From the NCBI GenBank assembly GCA_017445015.1, contig JAFSVL010000030.1, forward strand, positions 1 through 33,170: a DNA stretch of 33,170 bases. The letters run 5' to 3'. The stretch comes from Bacteroidales bacterium. GTDB taxonomy: Bacteria > Bacteroidota > Bacteroidia > Bacteroidales > UBA932. Every line of letters begins with the position of its first letter. The first letter of the stretch is position 1. The notes under the pieces are model-generated. The model was not told the DNA's origin. It made no database searches and saw only the letters and a program-made list of their open reading frames with translations. Made by a program: the position numbers and the translations under genes. Below are positions 23,946 to 31,981 of the stretch, piece after piece.

Positions 23946-25949
23946 TCATCTGTCGTTTTGTTCCAATACGATTGCGCAGCGGCTCGGCAGATACAGGTAC
24001 AGGGTATGGCCGTACGCCTGGTTGCCGTTCGGACAGCGCTGCGGCACCGCCGTATGCTCCTCGTCCCCGGAAAGACGGCCGAACCCGCCGAATGATTTTT
24101 CATCCGAATGGAAGGCCATCTTCCACACCCCCTCCGGCGCCGCAAATCCGTAGTTCTCAAAAGAGTCCGTCGGATTGAAATTAAATGCAAAGATAGTGTT
24201 TTGCCGCCTGAATATCAAGATTTTTTTCTGCTCGTCCGCCACCAGCAGTTCCGGGCGCACGGAGAGCGTCCCCCGTGCGCGGAGGTAGTGGACCATACTG
24301 CTGTCGAAGGCGCTCAGGAAACGGTAACGCAGGAGCGGATTATCCTCCAGCGACCATTGCCGCCGGGCATATTTGAAAGACCACCCGTTCCCCTCCCGCG
24401 GGAAATCGATCCATTCGGGATGCCCGAACTCATTGCCCATGAAGTTGAGGTAACCGTCCCCCGCGGTAGCGGCGGTGACGAGCCGGATCATCTTGTGCAG
24501 CGCCATGCCCCGGTCCACGAGCAGGTTCTGCGAGCCTTCATTCATGGACCAGTACATCTCCTTGTCGATCAGCCTGAAAATAAGCGTCTTGTCCCCCACC
24601 AGCGCCTGATCGTGACATTCGGCATAACTGACGGTCCGCTCGTCGGCCCGCTTGTTGGTGAGTTCCCACCAGATTTCACCCATGGACCAGTCCCAGTCCG
24701 ATTTTTCCTTGATCCACTTGATCCAGTGGTCGGCCACCCCCATCGCCATCCGGTAGTCGAAACCCTGGCCGCAGGCCCCGAAAGGCGCCGCCAGTCCCGC
24801 CATGCCGCTCATATCCTCGGCGATGGTAATGGCATCGGGATTGATTTCATGGATCAGAAGGTTGGCCAGCGCAAGGTAACTGACGGCATTCTCATCGACG
24901 CCCTGGTCAAAATAAAGCGAATAATCGCCGAAGTCCTTGCCCAGGCCGTGGTCCCAGTACAGCATGCTGGTAACGCCGTCGAAACGAAAACCGTCGATAT
25001 GGTACTCCTCCATCCAGTATTTGCAGTTGGACAGCAGGAAGTACTTCACCTCGTCCTTGCCGTAATCGAAACAGCGGGAACCCCAGGCGGGGTGGTGCCC
25101 CTGCGGGCCGGCGTAGAAGTAGAGGTCGTCGCGGCCGTCCAGACGGCTCAGGCCCTCGGCCTCGTTCTCCACGGAATGGGAATGCACGATGTCCATGATG
25201 ACGGCGATACCGCGGCCGTGCGCATCGTCCACCAGGCGCTTGAAATCCTCGGGGGTCCCGAAACGGGAGGACAGCGCAAAAAAGTTGGAGACCTGATAGC
25301 CGAACGAGCCGTAATAGGGGTGTTCCTGCAACGCCATCAACTGAATACAGTTGTAGCCCAGACGCTGGACGCGGGGCAGCACGTTCCGGCGGAAATCCTC
25401 GAACGAGGCGACCTTCTCCTCTTCGGAACTCATGCCGATATGACATTCGTAAATGAAGGGATTGTCGATTTTCCCGGGTTTGCGGTGACGCCACTTCCAG
25501 CGGGGCATATCCCAGACCTGCGCGCTGAATATCTTGGTTTCCGGGTCCTGCACGACGCGCGTCACATAGGCAGGGAGCCGCTCCCCCGCCCCTCCGGACC
25601 ACTCCACGAACATCTTGTAGAGTTGCCCGTGGCTGAGGAACCCGGCGGGAATCTTCAGCTCCCAGTTGCCGTTGCCGACGGGCTGGAGGGCCCAGGCAGG
25701 GACACGTTTCCAGTTATTGAAATCGCCGATGAGGTAAATCCGGTTCGCGCTCGGCGCCCATTCGCGGAACACCCATCCGCCGTCCTCCGTACGGTGCAGG
25801 CCGTAATACAGGTGATTATTGATGCTGGAGCGCAGGCTCCTGCCCCCGCAAAGTTTCTCCCGGTCGGCCATGATACGGGCGTGACGCGCCTCGATGGCCT
25901 CTTTGAAGGGCTCCAGCCAGGGATCGGTTTCGTAAATCTTTTTCATCAT
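23946..25949 (-). CDS. glgB: 1,4-alpha-glucan branching enzyme
   Basis: 667 residues from the ATG at 25949, which overlaps the xseB stop (ATGA). A CBM48 domain at about 45-150 (FREWAPSANRIYLIGDFNNW) precedes a GH13 barrel. Catalytic residues: nucleophile Asp in DGFRFDGVTSM (near 320), acid/base Glu in IAEDMSG (near 378) and Asp in AECHDQALVGDK (near 445). The IYECHIGMSSEEEKV segment and overall pattern are those of the eukaryote-like GH13_8 branching enzymes that are common in Bacteroidetes. It transfers alpha-1,4 chains to 6-hydroxyls, forming branches. Confidence 0.95.
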   Translation of the reverse strand: MMKKIYETDPWLEPFKEAIEARHARIMADREKLCGGRSLRSSINNHLYYGLHRTEDGGWVFREWAPSANRIYLIGDFNNWKRVPAWALQPVGNGNWELKIPAGFLSHGQLYKMFVEWSGGAGERLPAYVTRVVQDPETKIFSAQVWDMPRWKWRHRKPGKIDNPFIYECHIGMSSEEEKVASFEDFRRNVLPRVQRLGYNCIQLMALQEHPYYGSFGYQVSNFFALSSRFGTPEDFKRLVDDAHGRGIAVIMDIVHSHSVENEAEGLSRLDGRDDLYFYAGPQGHHPAWGSRCFDYGKDEVKYFLLSNCKYWMEEYHIDGFRFDGVTSMLYWDHGLGKDFGDYSLYFDQGVDENAVSYLALANLLIHEINPDAITIAEDMSGMAGLAAPFGACGQGFDYRMAMGVADHWIKWIKEKSDWDWSMGEIWWELTNKRADERTVSYAECHDQALVGDKTLIFRLIDKEMYWSMNEGSQNLLVDRGMALHKMIRLVTAATAGDGYLNFMGNEFGHPEWIDFPREGNGWSFKYARRQWSLEDNPLLRYRFLSAFDSSMVHYLRARGTLSVRPELLVADEQKKILIFRRQNTIFAFNFNPTDSFENYGFAAPEGVWKMAFHSDEKSFGGFGRLSGDEEHTAVPQRCPNGNQAYGHTLYLYLPSRCAIVLEQNDR

Positions 25950-26131
25950 GCCGCGTCCGTTTTTTCCCAACCTTCACGAAGGCCCCGCAAATATTTGCGG
26001 CACGCCTCTATGAGTTCCGCCGACTCCTTCAGGTACTTTTCTATCTCCGGAAGGCCCGTGGCGGGGTCCTCGATCCTGGCGGCCAGCAGGTCCAGTCGGG
26101 ACAACGCCTCAAGATAATCAAATTTTTTCAT
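25946..26131 (-). CDS. xseB: Exodeoxyribonuclease VII small subunit
   Basis: 61 residues, typical for XseB. The family pattern is visible: FDYLEALSRLDLLAARIED near the start, then LPEIEKYLKESAELIEACRKYLRGL, two helices of a coiled-coil hairpin. Several copies bind one XseA to make ExoVII, which degrades single-stranded DNA. It overlaps xseA upstream and glgB downstream by ATGA, so its translation is coupled on both sides. Confidence 0.93.
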   Translation of the reverse strand: MKKFDYLEALSRLDLLAARIEDPATGLPEIEKYLKESAELIEACRKYLRGLREGWEKTDAA

Positions 26132-27261
26132 ATTTTTCTATCTACTATACATTTAAGCCGCCCGTCGCGGAAAATTACATCGATCTCATCCCCTTCGGCG
26201 ATACCCTCCGCCCGCTTGAGCACCACCCCGCGGGCGTCCGTCACCAGCGAATAGCCGCGTTCCAGCACATTCATGGGGTTGGAGGCGGAGAGCCGCTCCT
26301 CCAGGGCACGCACCCGCTGTTCCTCGAGCGACAGCCGCGAAAGGGCCGAAAGGCGCAACTGCGACTGCATCGCAAGCAGACGCTCGTCTTCCGCGGCAAA
26401 GGCTTCGATAAACTCGTCCGAGAGCGCCGTCGGGGTCTTCACCGCACGGAAGGCCACCCGGTCGGCGATATGATGGTCGCGCTCATGGCCGATGGCGGTA
26501 AACACCGGAATCGGGCAGGTGGCTATCGCCAGACACAGGCCGTAATCATCGAAGCAGGAAAGGTCGCCGGCAGAACCGCCGCCGCGCAGAAGGAGCACCG
26601 CATCAAAATGCTTCCCGGAAGTTTCCACCCGCTGAAGCGCATCCGAGATGGATCCGGGCGCCGCCTCGCCCTGCATCGTCGCCTCGAAGAGTTCCACGCC
26701 GAAAACAAAGCCGTAGGCATTGCCCTCCAGATGGCGCACGAAATCGCCGTAGCCCGCCGCCGTAGCCGCCGAAACCACCGCCAGCGCATAAGGCAGGTCC
26801 GGCAGCGACAACGCCTGCTGCGCATCCAGCAGCCCTTCCTTTTCCAGTTTTTCCAGCGTACGCCGGCGCTCCAGTTCCGCTGCGCCGAGCGTAAACTCCG
26901 GCTGGATCTCGTCAATCACGAGGGTCAGTGAATAAATCCCGCTGTAACTGACCTGGACGCGGGCAAGCACCTGCATCCCCACCTGAAGACCGCCGCCGAG
27001 GGCTTCGCGCAGAAAAGGCAGGAGCAGGCGGTAGCGGGAACCCCAGATCACCGCTTTCGCCCGGGCCAGCACGCTGCCCCCCTCATGCTCCACCAGGTCC
27101 AGGTAACAGTGCCCGTTGGCCTTGGTAGATATAGAAGCGATTTCCGCCTGCACCCAGCACTTGGCGGGACAGGCGGACTCGACGCCGGCTTTGATGCGCT
27201 CCTGCAGTTCAGACAGGGCGAGCGGCGTTACTTCTTGCGGCAGAAAATCTGGACCGGACAT
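26128..27261 (-). CDS. xseA: Exodeoxyribonuclease VII large subunit
   Basis: 377 residues. An OB-fold domain at about 10-110 ([23 protein letters not shown]) is followed by the nuclease core with [33 protein letters not shown] and [14 protein letters not shown], the conserved ExoVII motifs. The coiled-coil after about residue 290 is short, and the protein is clearly shorter than E. coli XseA (about 456), as in related Bacteroidetes. The start at 27261 lies inside the end of der (34-bp overlap); it fits the N-terminal alignment of the OB domain. It degrades single-stranded DNA from both ends together with XseB. Confidence 0.93.
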   Translation of the reverse strand: MSGPDFLPQEVTPLALSELQERIKAGVESACPAKCWVQAEIASISTKANGHCYLDLVEHEGGSVLARAKAVIWGSRYRLLLPFLREALGGGLQVGMQVLARVQVSYSGIYSLTLVIDEIQPEFTLGAAELERRRTLEKLEKEGLLDAQQALSLPDLPYALAVVSAATAAGYGDFVRHLEGNAYGFVFGVELFEATMQGEAAPGSISDALQRVETSGKHFDAVLLLRGGGSAGDLSCFDDYGLCLAIATCPIPVFTAIGHERDHHIADRVAFRAVKTPTALSDEFIEAFAAEDERLLAMQSQLRLSALSRLSLEEQRVRALEERLSASNPMNVLERGYSLVTDARGVVLKRAEGIAEGDEIDVIFRDGRLKCIVDRKI

Positions 27262-28541
27262 CCTGTAAAATTAAAGTGTTCACGAAGCTGGTTCTCCAGG
27301 AAGCGTTTGTACGGATCCTTGATATACTGGGGCAGATTGCAGAAAAAGGCGAAGGCCGGGAAGCGCGTGGGAAGCTGTGTCACATATTTGATCTTCACAT
27401 ACTTACCCTTCCACGCGGGCGGGGGCGTTTCCTCGACGACAGGGAGCAGGGCCTCATTGAGCCGCGCCGTGGGAATCTTCTGCGAATAGTTGGCATACAC
27501 CTGTTCCACGGCATCCAGCACATCGGCGATGCGCTGCTTCTTCTCCACGCTCGTAAAGATGACGGGGACGTCGTCAAAGGGCGCGATGCGGCGCTTGAGC
27601 CCCTGGGTATATTCGCGCAGGGTATTGCTGTCCTTTTCGAAGAGGTCCCATTTATTGACCACCAGCACGCAGGCCTTCCGGTTGCGCACGACCAGGTTGA
27701 AAATATTCATATCCTGCGCTTCCATGCCGGAAGTGGCGTCTATCATCAGGACACAGACGTCGGCGTTCTCGATGGCACGGATGGAACGCATCACGGAATA
27801 GAACTCCAGGTCCTCCTTCACCCTGGCCTTGCGGCGGATGCCGGCGGTATCGACCAGGATCAGGTCATGCCCGAATTTATTGTAGCGGGTAGAAATCGCA
27901 TCGCGCGTCGTTCCCGCAATCGGCGTGACGATATTGCGATCCTCGCCCAGCAGGGCGTTCGTCAGCGAGGATTTTCCGACATTGGGCTTGCCGATGATGG
28001 CGACGCGGGGGATGCCGTCGGTCTGATCTTCCGCCGCGCCGGGAGCTTCGGGCGGGAGCGACGCCACGACCGCGTCCAGCAAATCGCCGGTACCGCTGCC
28101 GTTGGCCGCCGAAATGCCATAGAGATCCCCCAGACCCAGGGAATAGAACTGGTAGGTATCGAAGACTTTCTCTCCGGAATCCACCTTGTTGACACAGAGC
28201 ACCACCGGCTTTTTGCTGCGGCGCAGCATCCGGGCGATGGCGGAATCATAGTCGGTAACGCCGGTACCCGCCTCCACGACGAAGAGCACCACGTCCGACT
28301 CCTCCACGGCAATCTCCACCTGCGAACGGATAGCCTTCTCGAAGACATCCTCGGTCGCGTTGGCATAGCCGCCGGTATCGACGACCGAAAATTCGCGGCC
28401 GCACCATTCGCAGCGGCCGTAATGCCGGTCGCGGGTTACGCCGGATTCGTCATCCACGATGGCCTGGCGCATCCCCACCAGGCGGTTGAACAGGGTGGAT
28501 TTCCCTACATTCGGTCTCCCGACAATCGCTACAAGACTCAT
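27228..28541 (-). CDS. der: Double-domain ribosome assembly GTPase Der (EngA)
   Basis: 437 residues from the ATG at 28541 ([15 protein letters not shown]); the 26 codons in frame upstream lie in a hairpin-containing leader and match no Der protein. Two GTPase domains in tandem: P-loops GRPNVGKS (near 8) and GKPNVGKS (near 180), switch motifs DTGGY and DTAGI, and the NKVD and NKWD guanine-specificity motifs. The C-terminal KH-like domain ends with a Lys-rich tail. Der is needed for 50S subunit maturation. A 13-bp inverted repeat at 28546-28606 lies immediately before the start. Confidence 0.96.
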   Translation of the reverse strand: MSLVAIVGRPNVGKSTLFNRLVGMRQAIVDDESGVTRDRHYGRCEWCGREFSVVDTGGYANATEDVFEKAIRSQVEIAVEESDVVLFVVEAGTGVTDYDSAIARMLRRSKKPVVLCVNKVDSGEKVFDTYQFYSLGLGDLYGISAANGSGTGDLLDAVVASLPPEAPGAAEDQTDGIPRVAIIGKPNVGKSSLTNALLGEDRNIVTPIAGTTRDAISTRYNKFGHDLILVDTAGIRRKARVKEDLEFYSVMRSIRAIENADVCVLMIDATSGMEAQDMNIFNLVVRNRKACVLVVNKWDLFEKDSNTLREYTQGLKRRIAPFDDVPVIFTSVEKKQRIADVLDAVEQVYANYSQKIPTARLNEALLPVVEETPPPAWKGKYVKIKYVTQLPTRFPAFAFFCNLPQYIKDPYKRFLENQLREHFNFTGCPVQIFCRKK

Positions 28542-28545
28542 ACAC

Positions 28546-28606
28546 AAGTTTCGCCGGTCGTTCTGTTTTTCGCAATTCGAATGTTCGGGGGGAACCGGCG
28601 AAACTT
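28546..28606 (-). promoter_or_regulatory. 13-bp inverted repeat in the der leader
   Basis: aagtttcgccggt (28546-28558) and accggcgaaactt (28594-28606) are exact reverse complements with a 35-base loop. The proximal arm ends five bases from the der start codon. No T run follows in the direction of transcription, so a leader control element or processing site is more likely than a terminator. Confidence 0.7.
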
Positions 28607-28631
28607 TTTCCCTCCGCACATCCTTACTTCG

Positions 28632-28931
28632 TTACCCTCTCCCTAAATCCCTCCCCTCAGGGAAGGGACTTTCTATCGCCCTGCGGGCTCCAAACTCGCA
28701 GGTATCGCAAGCATAACCCTGACCACAGTCTTCGGGTTGGCCGGGCTTACCAGGGCAGCCGGCGCCGTGCAGGGAGGCATCTTCCTCCTTGAAGCAGCGG
28801 ATGCCCCGCTTGCGCAGTTCCTCGTTACCCCCGACATCAAACTGAGGGAACTCCTTGCGCCTCAAGATATTGAAGCACAGGAGCAAGACGCACAGGGCGA
28901 CGACGGCAAGGGTCAGAAGAAGGACTTTCAA
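28632..28931 (-). CDS. Small cysteine-rich membrane protein
   Basis: 99 residues. One hydrophobic segment at about 3-23 anchors the protein, followed by RRKEFPQFDVGGNEELRKRGIRC, which fits a conserved family of short Bacteroidetes membrane or secreted proteins of unknown function. The C-terminal half adds four further Cys (GC, DC, AC, TC) in a Gly/Pro-rich stretch, hinting at metal binding or disulfides. Its ATG overlaps the prs stop by four bases. The last 15 or so residues are Arg/Gly/Pro-rich and may be a late extension. Function not known. Confidence 0.72.
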   Translation of the reverse strand: MKVLLLTLAVVALCVLLLCFNILRRKEFPQFDVGGNEELRKRGIRCFKEEDASLHGAGCPGKPGQPEDCGQGYACDTCEFGARRAIESPFPEGRDLGRG

Positions 28932-29899
28932 AAGATGAAATCAGGGCTGATGGGTTCGTAATTATACACTTTATGGATAATGCGCGCAAAGACCTCCGTC
29001 ATGGAGACGATGCGGATTTTCGGGTCTTCCGCAAGTTCGGGATGCGGAATCGTATCGGTAATAAAGACAGTTTCCAGCGCAGAGGCATGAATCCGCTCCA
29101 GCGCACTGCCGGAAAGGATACCGTGCGTGGCGCAGGCACAGACGCTCGCGGCGCCCTTCTCCTTGAGCACATCGGCCGCCTTGCAGAGCGTTCCGGCGGT
29201 ATCGATCATATCATCGACAATGATTACGTTCTTGCCCTCTACATCGCCGATAGCCGTGATGGAGCCCACCACATTGGCCCTTTCCCGGGTCTTGTGACAG
29301 ATGATGACGGAGGCGTCCAGCGCCTTGGCGTAGGTATTGGCACGCTTCGCACCGCCCATGTCCGGAGCCGCGATGGCCAGGTTGCCGATATTGAGGGAGG
29401 CCAGGTACGGGATGAACACCCTGCTGGCATACACATGGTCCACCGGGATATCGAAAAAGCCCTGGATCTGGTCCGCATGCAGGTCGCAGGTCATGACCCG
29501 GTCAGCCCCGGCCGCGCGAAGCAGGTTCGCCACCAGTTTCGCACCGATCGCCACCCTCGGCCTGTCCTTGCGGTCCTGACGGGCCCAGCCGTAATAGGGC
29601 ATCACGGCGATGACCTTGTCCGCGGACGCCCGCTTTGCCGCATCGATGGTCAGCAACAGCTCCATCAGGTTGTCCGCAGGCGGGATGGTGGACTGCAGGA
29701 TATAGACCGTCGCACCGCGCACGCTCTCAGAAAAGTGAGGCTGAAATTCCCCATCACTGAACGGCGTCACTTCCAGCTTTCCGAGATGCAACTCCGGCTC
29801 ACCGGGCGAGCGGAGCTGATTGAGATGTTCAATCACGCGGCAGGCGAAGGCTTCCGAAGCCCTGCACGCGAACAATTCCATTCTGTGGCTGTGAATCAT
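28928..29899 (-). CDS. prs: Ribose-phosphate pyrophosphokinase
   Basis: 323 residues. It makes PRPP from ribose-5-phosphate and ATP, the precursor of purines, pyrimidines, NAD, His and Trp. Visible motifs: SDGEFQPHFSESVRG, the flexible loop region YYGWARQDRKDRPRVAIGAK, DLHADQIQGFFDIPVDHVYA, and the PRPP-binding VIIVDDMIDTAGTL near 220-233. The ATG overlaps the engB stop (ATGA), and the downstream small gene overlaps its own stop in the same way. A little longer than E. coli Prs because of a short N-terminal extension. Confidence 0.95.
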   Translation of the reverse strand: MIHSHRMELFACRASEAFACRVIEHLNQLRSPGEPELHLGKLEVTPFSDGEFQPHFSESVRGATVYILQSTIPPADNLMELLLTIDAAKRASADKVIAVMPYYGWARQDRKDRPRVAIGAKLVANLLRAAGADRVMTCDLHADQIQGFFDIPVDHVYASRVFIPYLASLNIGNLAIAAPDMGGAKRANTYAKALDASVIICHKTRERANVVGSITAIGDVEGKNVIIVDDMIDTAGTLCKAADVLKEKGAASVCACATHGILSGSALERIHASALETVFITDTIPHPELAEDPKIRIVSMTEVFARIIHKVYNYEPISPDFIF

Positions 29900-30498
29900 T
29901 GTTTTATAGCGTTAAATAAGTCCCGGATATAAGTAAGGATCTCCTCCTTCCCCCTTCCGCTTGCGGACGACGAGACGAACACCGGGGGCAGCGACTCCCA
30001 CTGGAGGAGCAATTCCGACTCGTTGCGCCGCATCTGCTCCCTGAGCGCCTGCGGCCCCATTTTGTCCGCCTTGGTATATATCAGGGCGAAAGGGATTCCG
30101 TTCTCGCCCAGGAAGGTGATGAACTCGCGGTCTGCCGCCTGAAGGTCGTGGCGCGCGTCGAGCAGCACGAAAAGCTGTACCAGTTCCTCCGAGCGCAGGA
30201 TATAATCGCCGATCATCGCCTTCAGCGCATCGCGCAACTTGCCCGGCAGACGCGCATAGCCATAGCCCGGCAGGTCCACCAGATACCATTTGTCGTTGAT
30301 CAGGAAATGATTGACGACCTTGGTCTTGCCCGGCGTGGAAGAGGTCATGGCCAGCTTCCGGTTGCCGCACAGCATATTGATAAGGGAGGATTTACCTACG
30401 TTGGAACGCCCGATAAAGGCAAATTCGGGGAGACGAGGCTGCGGTCTGCCTTCAATCCTGGCACTGCTGCCTGCGAACTTTGCCCCGGTGATTTTCAT
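29896..30498 (-). CDS. engB: Ribosome biogenesis GTPase YsxC/EngB
   Basis: 200 residues. G1 is GRSNVGKSSL (near 31-40), G3 is DLPGYGYA, G4 is TKAD (near 144), and the G5 region VFVSSSASGRG is seen near 176. EngB/YsxC (YihA) binds the large ribosomal subunit late in assembly. First gene of the 13-gene chain that runs to 14891; a good promoter lies directly upstream. With der four genes later, two ribosome-assembly GTPases share one transcript. Confidence 0.95.
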   Translation of the reverse strand: MKITGAKFAGSSARIEGRPQPRLPEFAFIGRSNVGKSSLINMLCGNRKLAMTSSTPGKTKVVNHFLINDKWYLVDLPGYGYARLPGKLRDALKAMIGDYILRSEELVQLFVLLDARHDLQAADREFITFLGENGIPFALIYTKADKMGPQALREQMRRNESELLLQWESLPPVFVSSSASGRGKEEILTYIRDLFNAIKQ

Positions 30499-30503
30499 AG
30501 GTA

Positions 30504-30536
30504 CAAAGATACATCCCGCAGAGCAATTTCACAAAA
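30504..30536 (-). promoter_or_regulatory. Promoter of the engB-led operon
   Basis: On the - strand TTTTG (30536-30532) is followed by 20 bases and TATCTTTG (30511-30504), matching the Bacteroidetes -33/-7 pattern TTTG-N19-21-TANNTTTG. Only five bases separate the element from the ATG at 30498, so the transcript should be almost leaderless. Best promoter in the window. Confidence 0.75.
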
Positions 30537-30543
30537 TATTTTT

Positions 30544-31581
30544 TCAGCCGTAATACGCCTTATACCAGCGGGCGAAATTCCTCAGGCCCTCGCGCAGCGT
30601 AATCTTCGGGGTGAAGCCGAAATCCCGCTCCAGGGCCGATGCGTCGGCGTAGGTGACGGGGACATCGCCGGGCTGCATGGGGACGAGTTCCCTGTGCGCC
30701 TCAAAGTCGTAGTCTTCGGGCAGGACCCCCGCGGCGAGCAGTTCTTCCTGAAGGATCTTCACGAAATCCAGCAGGTTCTCCGGCCGGCCGCCGCCGATGT
30801 TATAGACGGCATAGGGCGGGACGGGCAGGCCGTCCTCACCTTTCCTGCGCTCCGGGGCCTTTGCCATCACGCGCACGATTCCCTCGACGATATCATCGAC
30901 ATAGGTAAAATCGCGCCGGCAGTTGCCGTAGTTGTAGATCTGGATGGTCTGCCCCTTGAGCAGTTTGTCGGTGAAGCCGAAATAGGCCATGTCCGGCCGG
31001 CCGGCGGGACCGTACACCGTGAAGAAGCGAAGGCCGGTCGAGGGGATGTCGTAGAGTTTGCTGTAGCAATGCGCCATCAGTTCGTTGCTCTTTTTGGTGG
31101 CGGCATACAGGCTTACCGGGTTGTCCACGCGGTCGTCGGTGCTGAACGGCACCTTCTTGTTGCCGCCATAGACGGAACTGGAGGAGGCGTACACCAGATG
31201 TTCCACCGGATGATGCCGGCATGCCTCCAGGATATTGTAGAAGCCGATGATGTTGCTCTCGATATAGACGTCCGGGTTCTCGATGCTGTAGCGCACCCCG
31301 GCCTGGGCCGCCAGGTTGACCACGATATCGAACCGGTATTCTTCAAAAAGTTTGTCAAGGAGCGCCTTGTCCGCAATATTTCCCTTCACGAACTCATAGC
31401 CGGTGCCTGCGGGCTTCGCCTTTTCCAGTTCGCGGAGCCGGTACTCCTTGAGCGACGGATCATAATAGTCGCTGAGGTTGTCAATGCCCACAATCATCCC
31501 TCCTTCCATCTCCCGGAAGAGGCGTTTCACCAGATTGGAGCCGATAAATCCGGCACTGCCGGTAACAAGAATCTTTTTCAT
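30544..31581 (-). CDS. UDP-glucuronate 4-epimerase-like NAD-dependent epimerase
   Basis: 345 residues from the ATG at 31581 (MKKILVTGSAGFIGSN); the frame upstream reads into the cupin gene. Extended SDR with GxxGxxG (GSAGFIG), catalytic Tyr-x3-Lys in SLYAATKKSNELMAHCYS, and the segment GPAGRPDMAYFGFTDKLLKG plus RRDFTYVDDIVEGI that marks UDP-glucuronate 4-epimerases. It interconverts UDP-GlcA and UDP-GalA for surface polysaccharides. Last gene of a three-gene module, four bases after the cupin gene. Confidence 0.9.
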   Translation of the reverse strand: MKKILVTGSAGFIGSNLVKRLFREMEGGMIVGIDNLSDYYDPSLKEYRLRELEKAKPAGTGYEFVKGNIADKALLDKLFEEYRFDIVVNLAAQAGVRYSIENPDVYIESNIIGFYNILEACRHHPVEHLVYASSSSVYGGNKKVPFSTDDRVDNPVSLYAATKKSNELMAHCYSKLYDIPSTGLRFFTVYGPAGRPDMAYFGFTDKLLKGQTIQIYNYGNCRRDFTYVDDIVEGIVRVMAKAPERRKGEDGLPVPPYAVYNIGGGRPENLLDFVKILQEELLAAGVLPEDYDFEAHRELVPMQPGDVPVTYADASALERDFGFTPKITLREGLRNFARWYKAYYG

Positions 31582-31585
31582 AACA

Positions 31586-31981
31586 TTAAATCTGCAATAT
31601 ATCCTCCGTGCCCAGCGGCTCATACGCCCCGTCCTTGCACTCCAGGATCACGGTACCGGATTCCAGCGCACGCACGGTGTGCCACCGGCCGGCGGGGATA
31701 TTCAGGGCTACGCACCCGCCACCCGGCGCCAGCGTCACCGAATCGCACAGGACGCCGGCCTCATCGTAATACTCCTCCACCAGGCGCCCCCGCAGGCAAA
31801 TCACCGTCTCGCTGGACTTTGTGTGCCGATGGACGGGCAGCGGGCTTCCCGGCTCGATAGCGTTCAGCATCCGCTGGGAACCGTCCTCCGCCGAGTTGCG
31901 CAGGTCAAAATTCATCCGCAGCCGCGGCGATGCCTTCGCCTGCGCGGTCAAATCATCCAATAAAGTTTGCGTTATCTTCAT
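31586..31981 (-). CDS. WbuC-family cupin metalloprotein
   Basis: 131 residues. The beginning LLDDLTAQAKASPRLRMNFDLRNS and the cupin motifs PVHRHTKSSETVICLRG and NIPAGRWHTVRALESGTVILECKDGAYEPL are those of the WbuC family, found in O-antigen and capsule loci. The His residues (HRH, H in RWH) and Glu should bind a metal. The reaction is not established. ATG overlaps the stop of the WecA-like gene by four bases. Confidence 0.9.
   Translation of the reverse strand: MKITQTLLDDLTAQAKASPRLRMNFDLRNSAEDGSQRMLNAIEPGSPLPVHRHTKSSETVICLRGRLVEEYYDEAGVLCDSVTLAPGGGCVALNIPAGRWHTVRALESGTVILECKDGAYEPLGTEDILQI

Noticed and set aside
23945-24190. N-terminal extension of the debranching enzyme to 24190
   Set aside because: It is an out-of-frame reading of the glgB 3' end, Arg-rich and without similarity; the ATG at 23944 fits the family.
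22088-26117. Long + strand frames (22088-23941, 24108-26117) across the debranching and branching enzyme genes
   Set aside because: Same antisense artefact; low-complexity composition and no recognisable motif.
28542-28619. Der start at 28619
   Set aside because: The extra 26 codons cover the inverted repeat and precede the canonical [15 protein letters not shown] start.
30148-31860. 570-codon + strand frame opposite engB and the epimerase
   Set aside because: Crosses two well-supported genes and their promoter; composition is typical of an antisense shadow.
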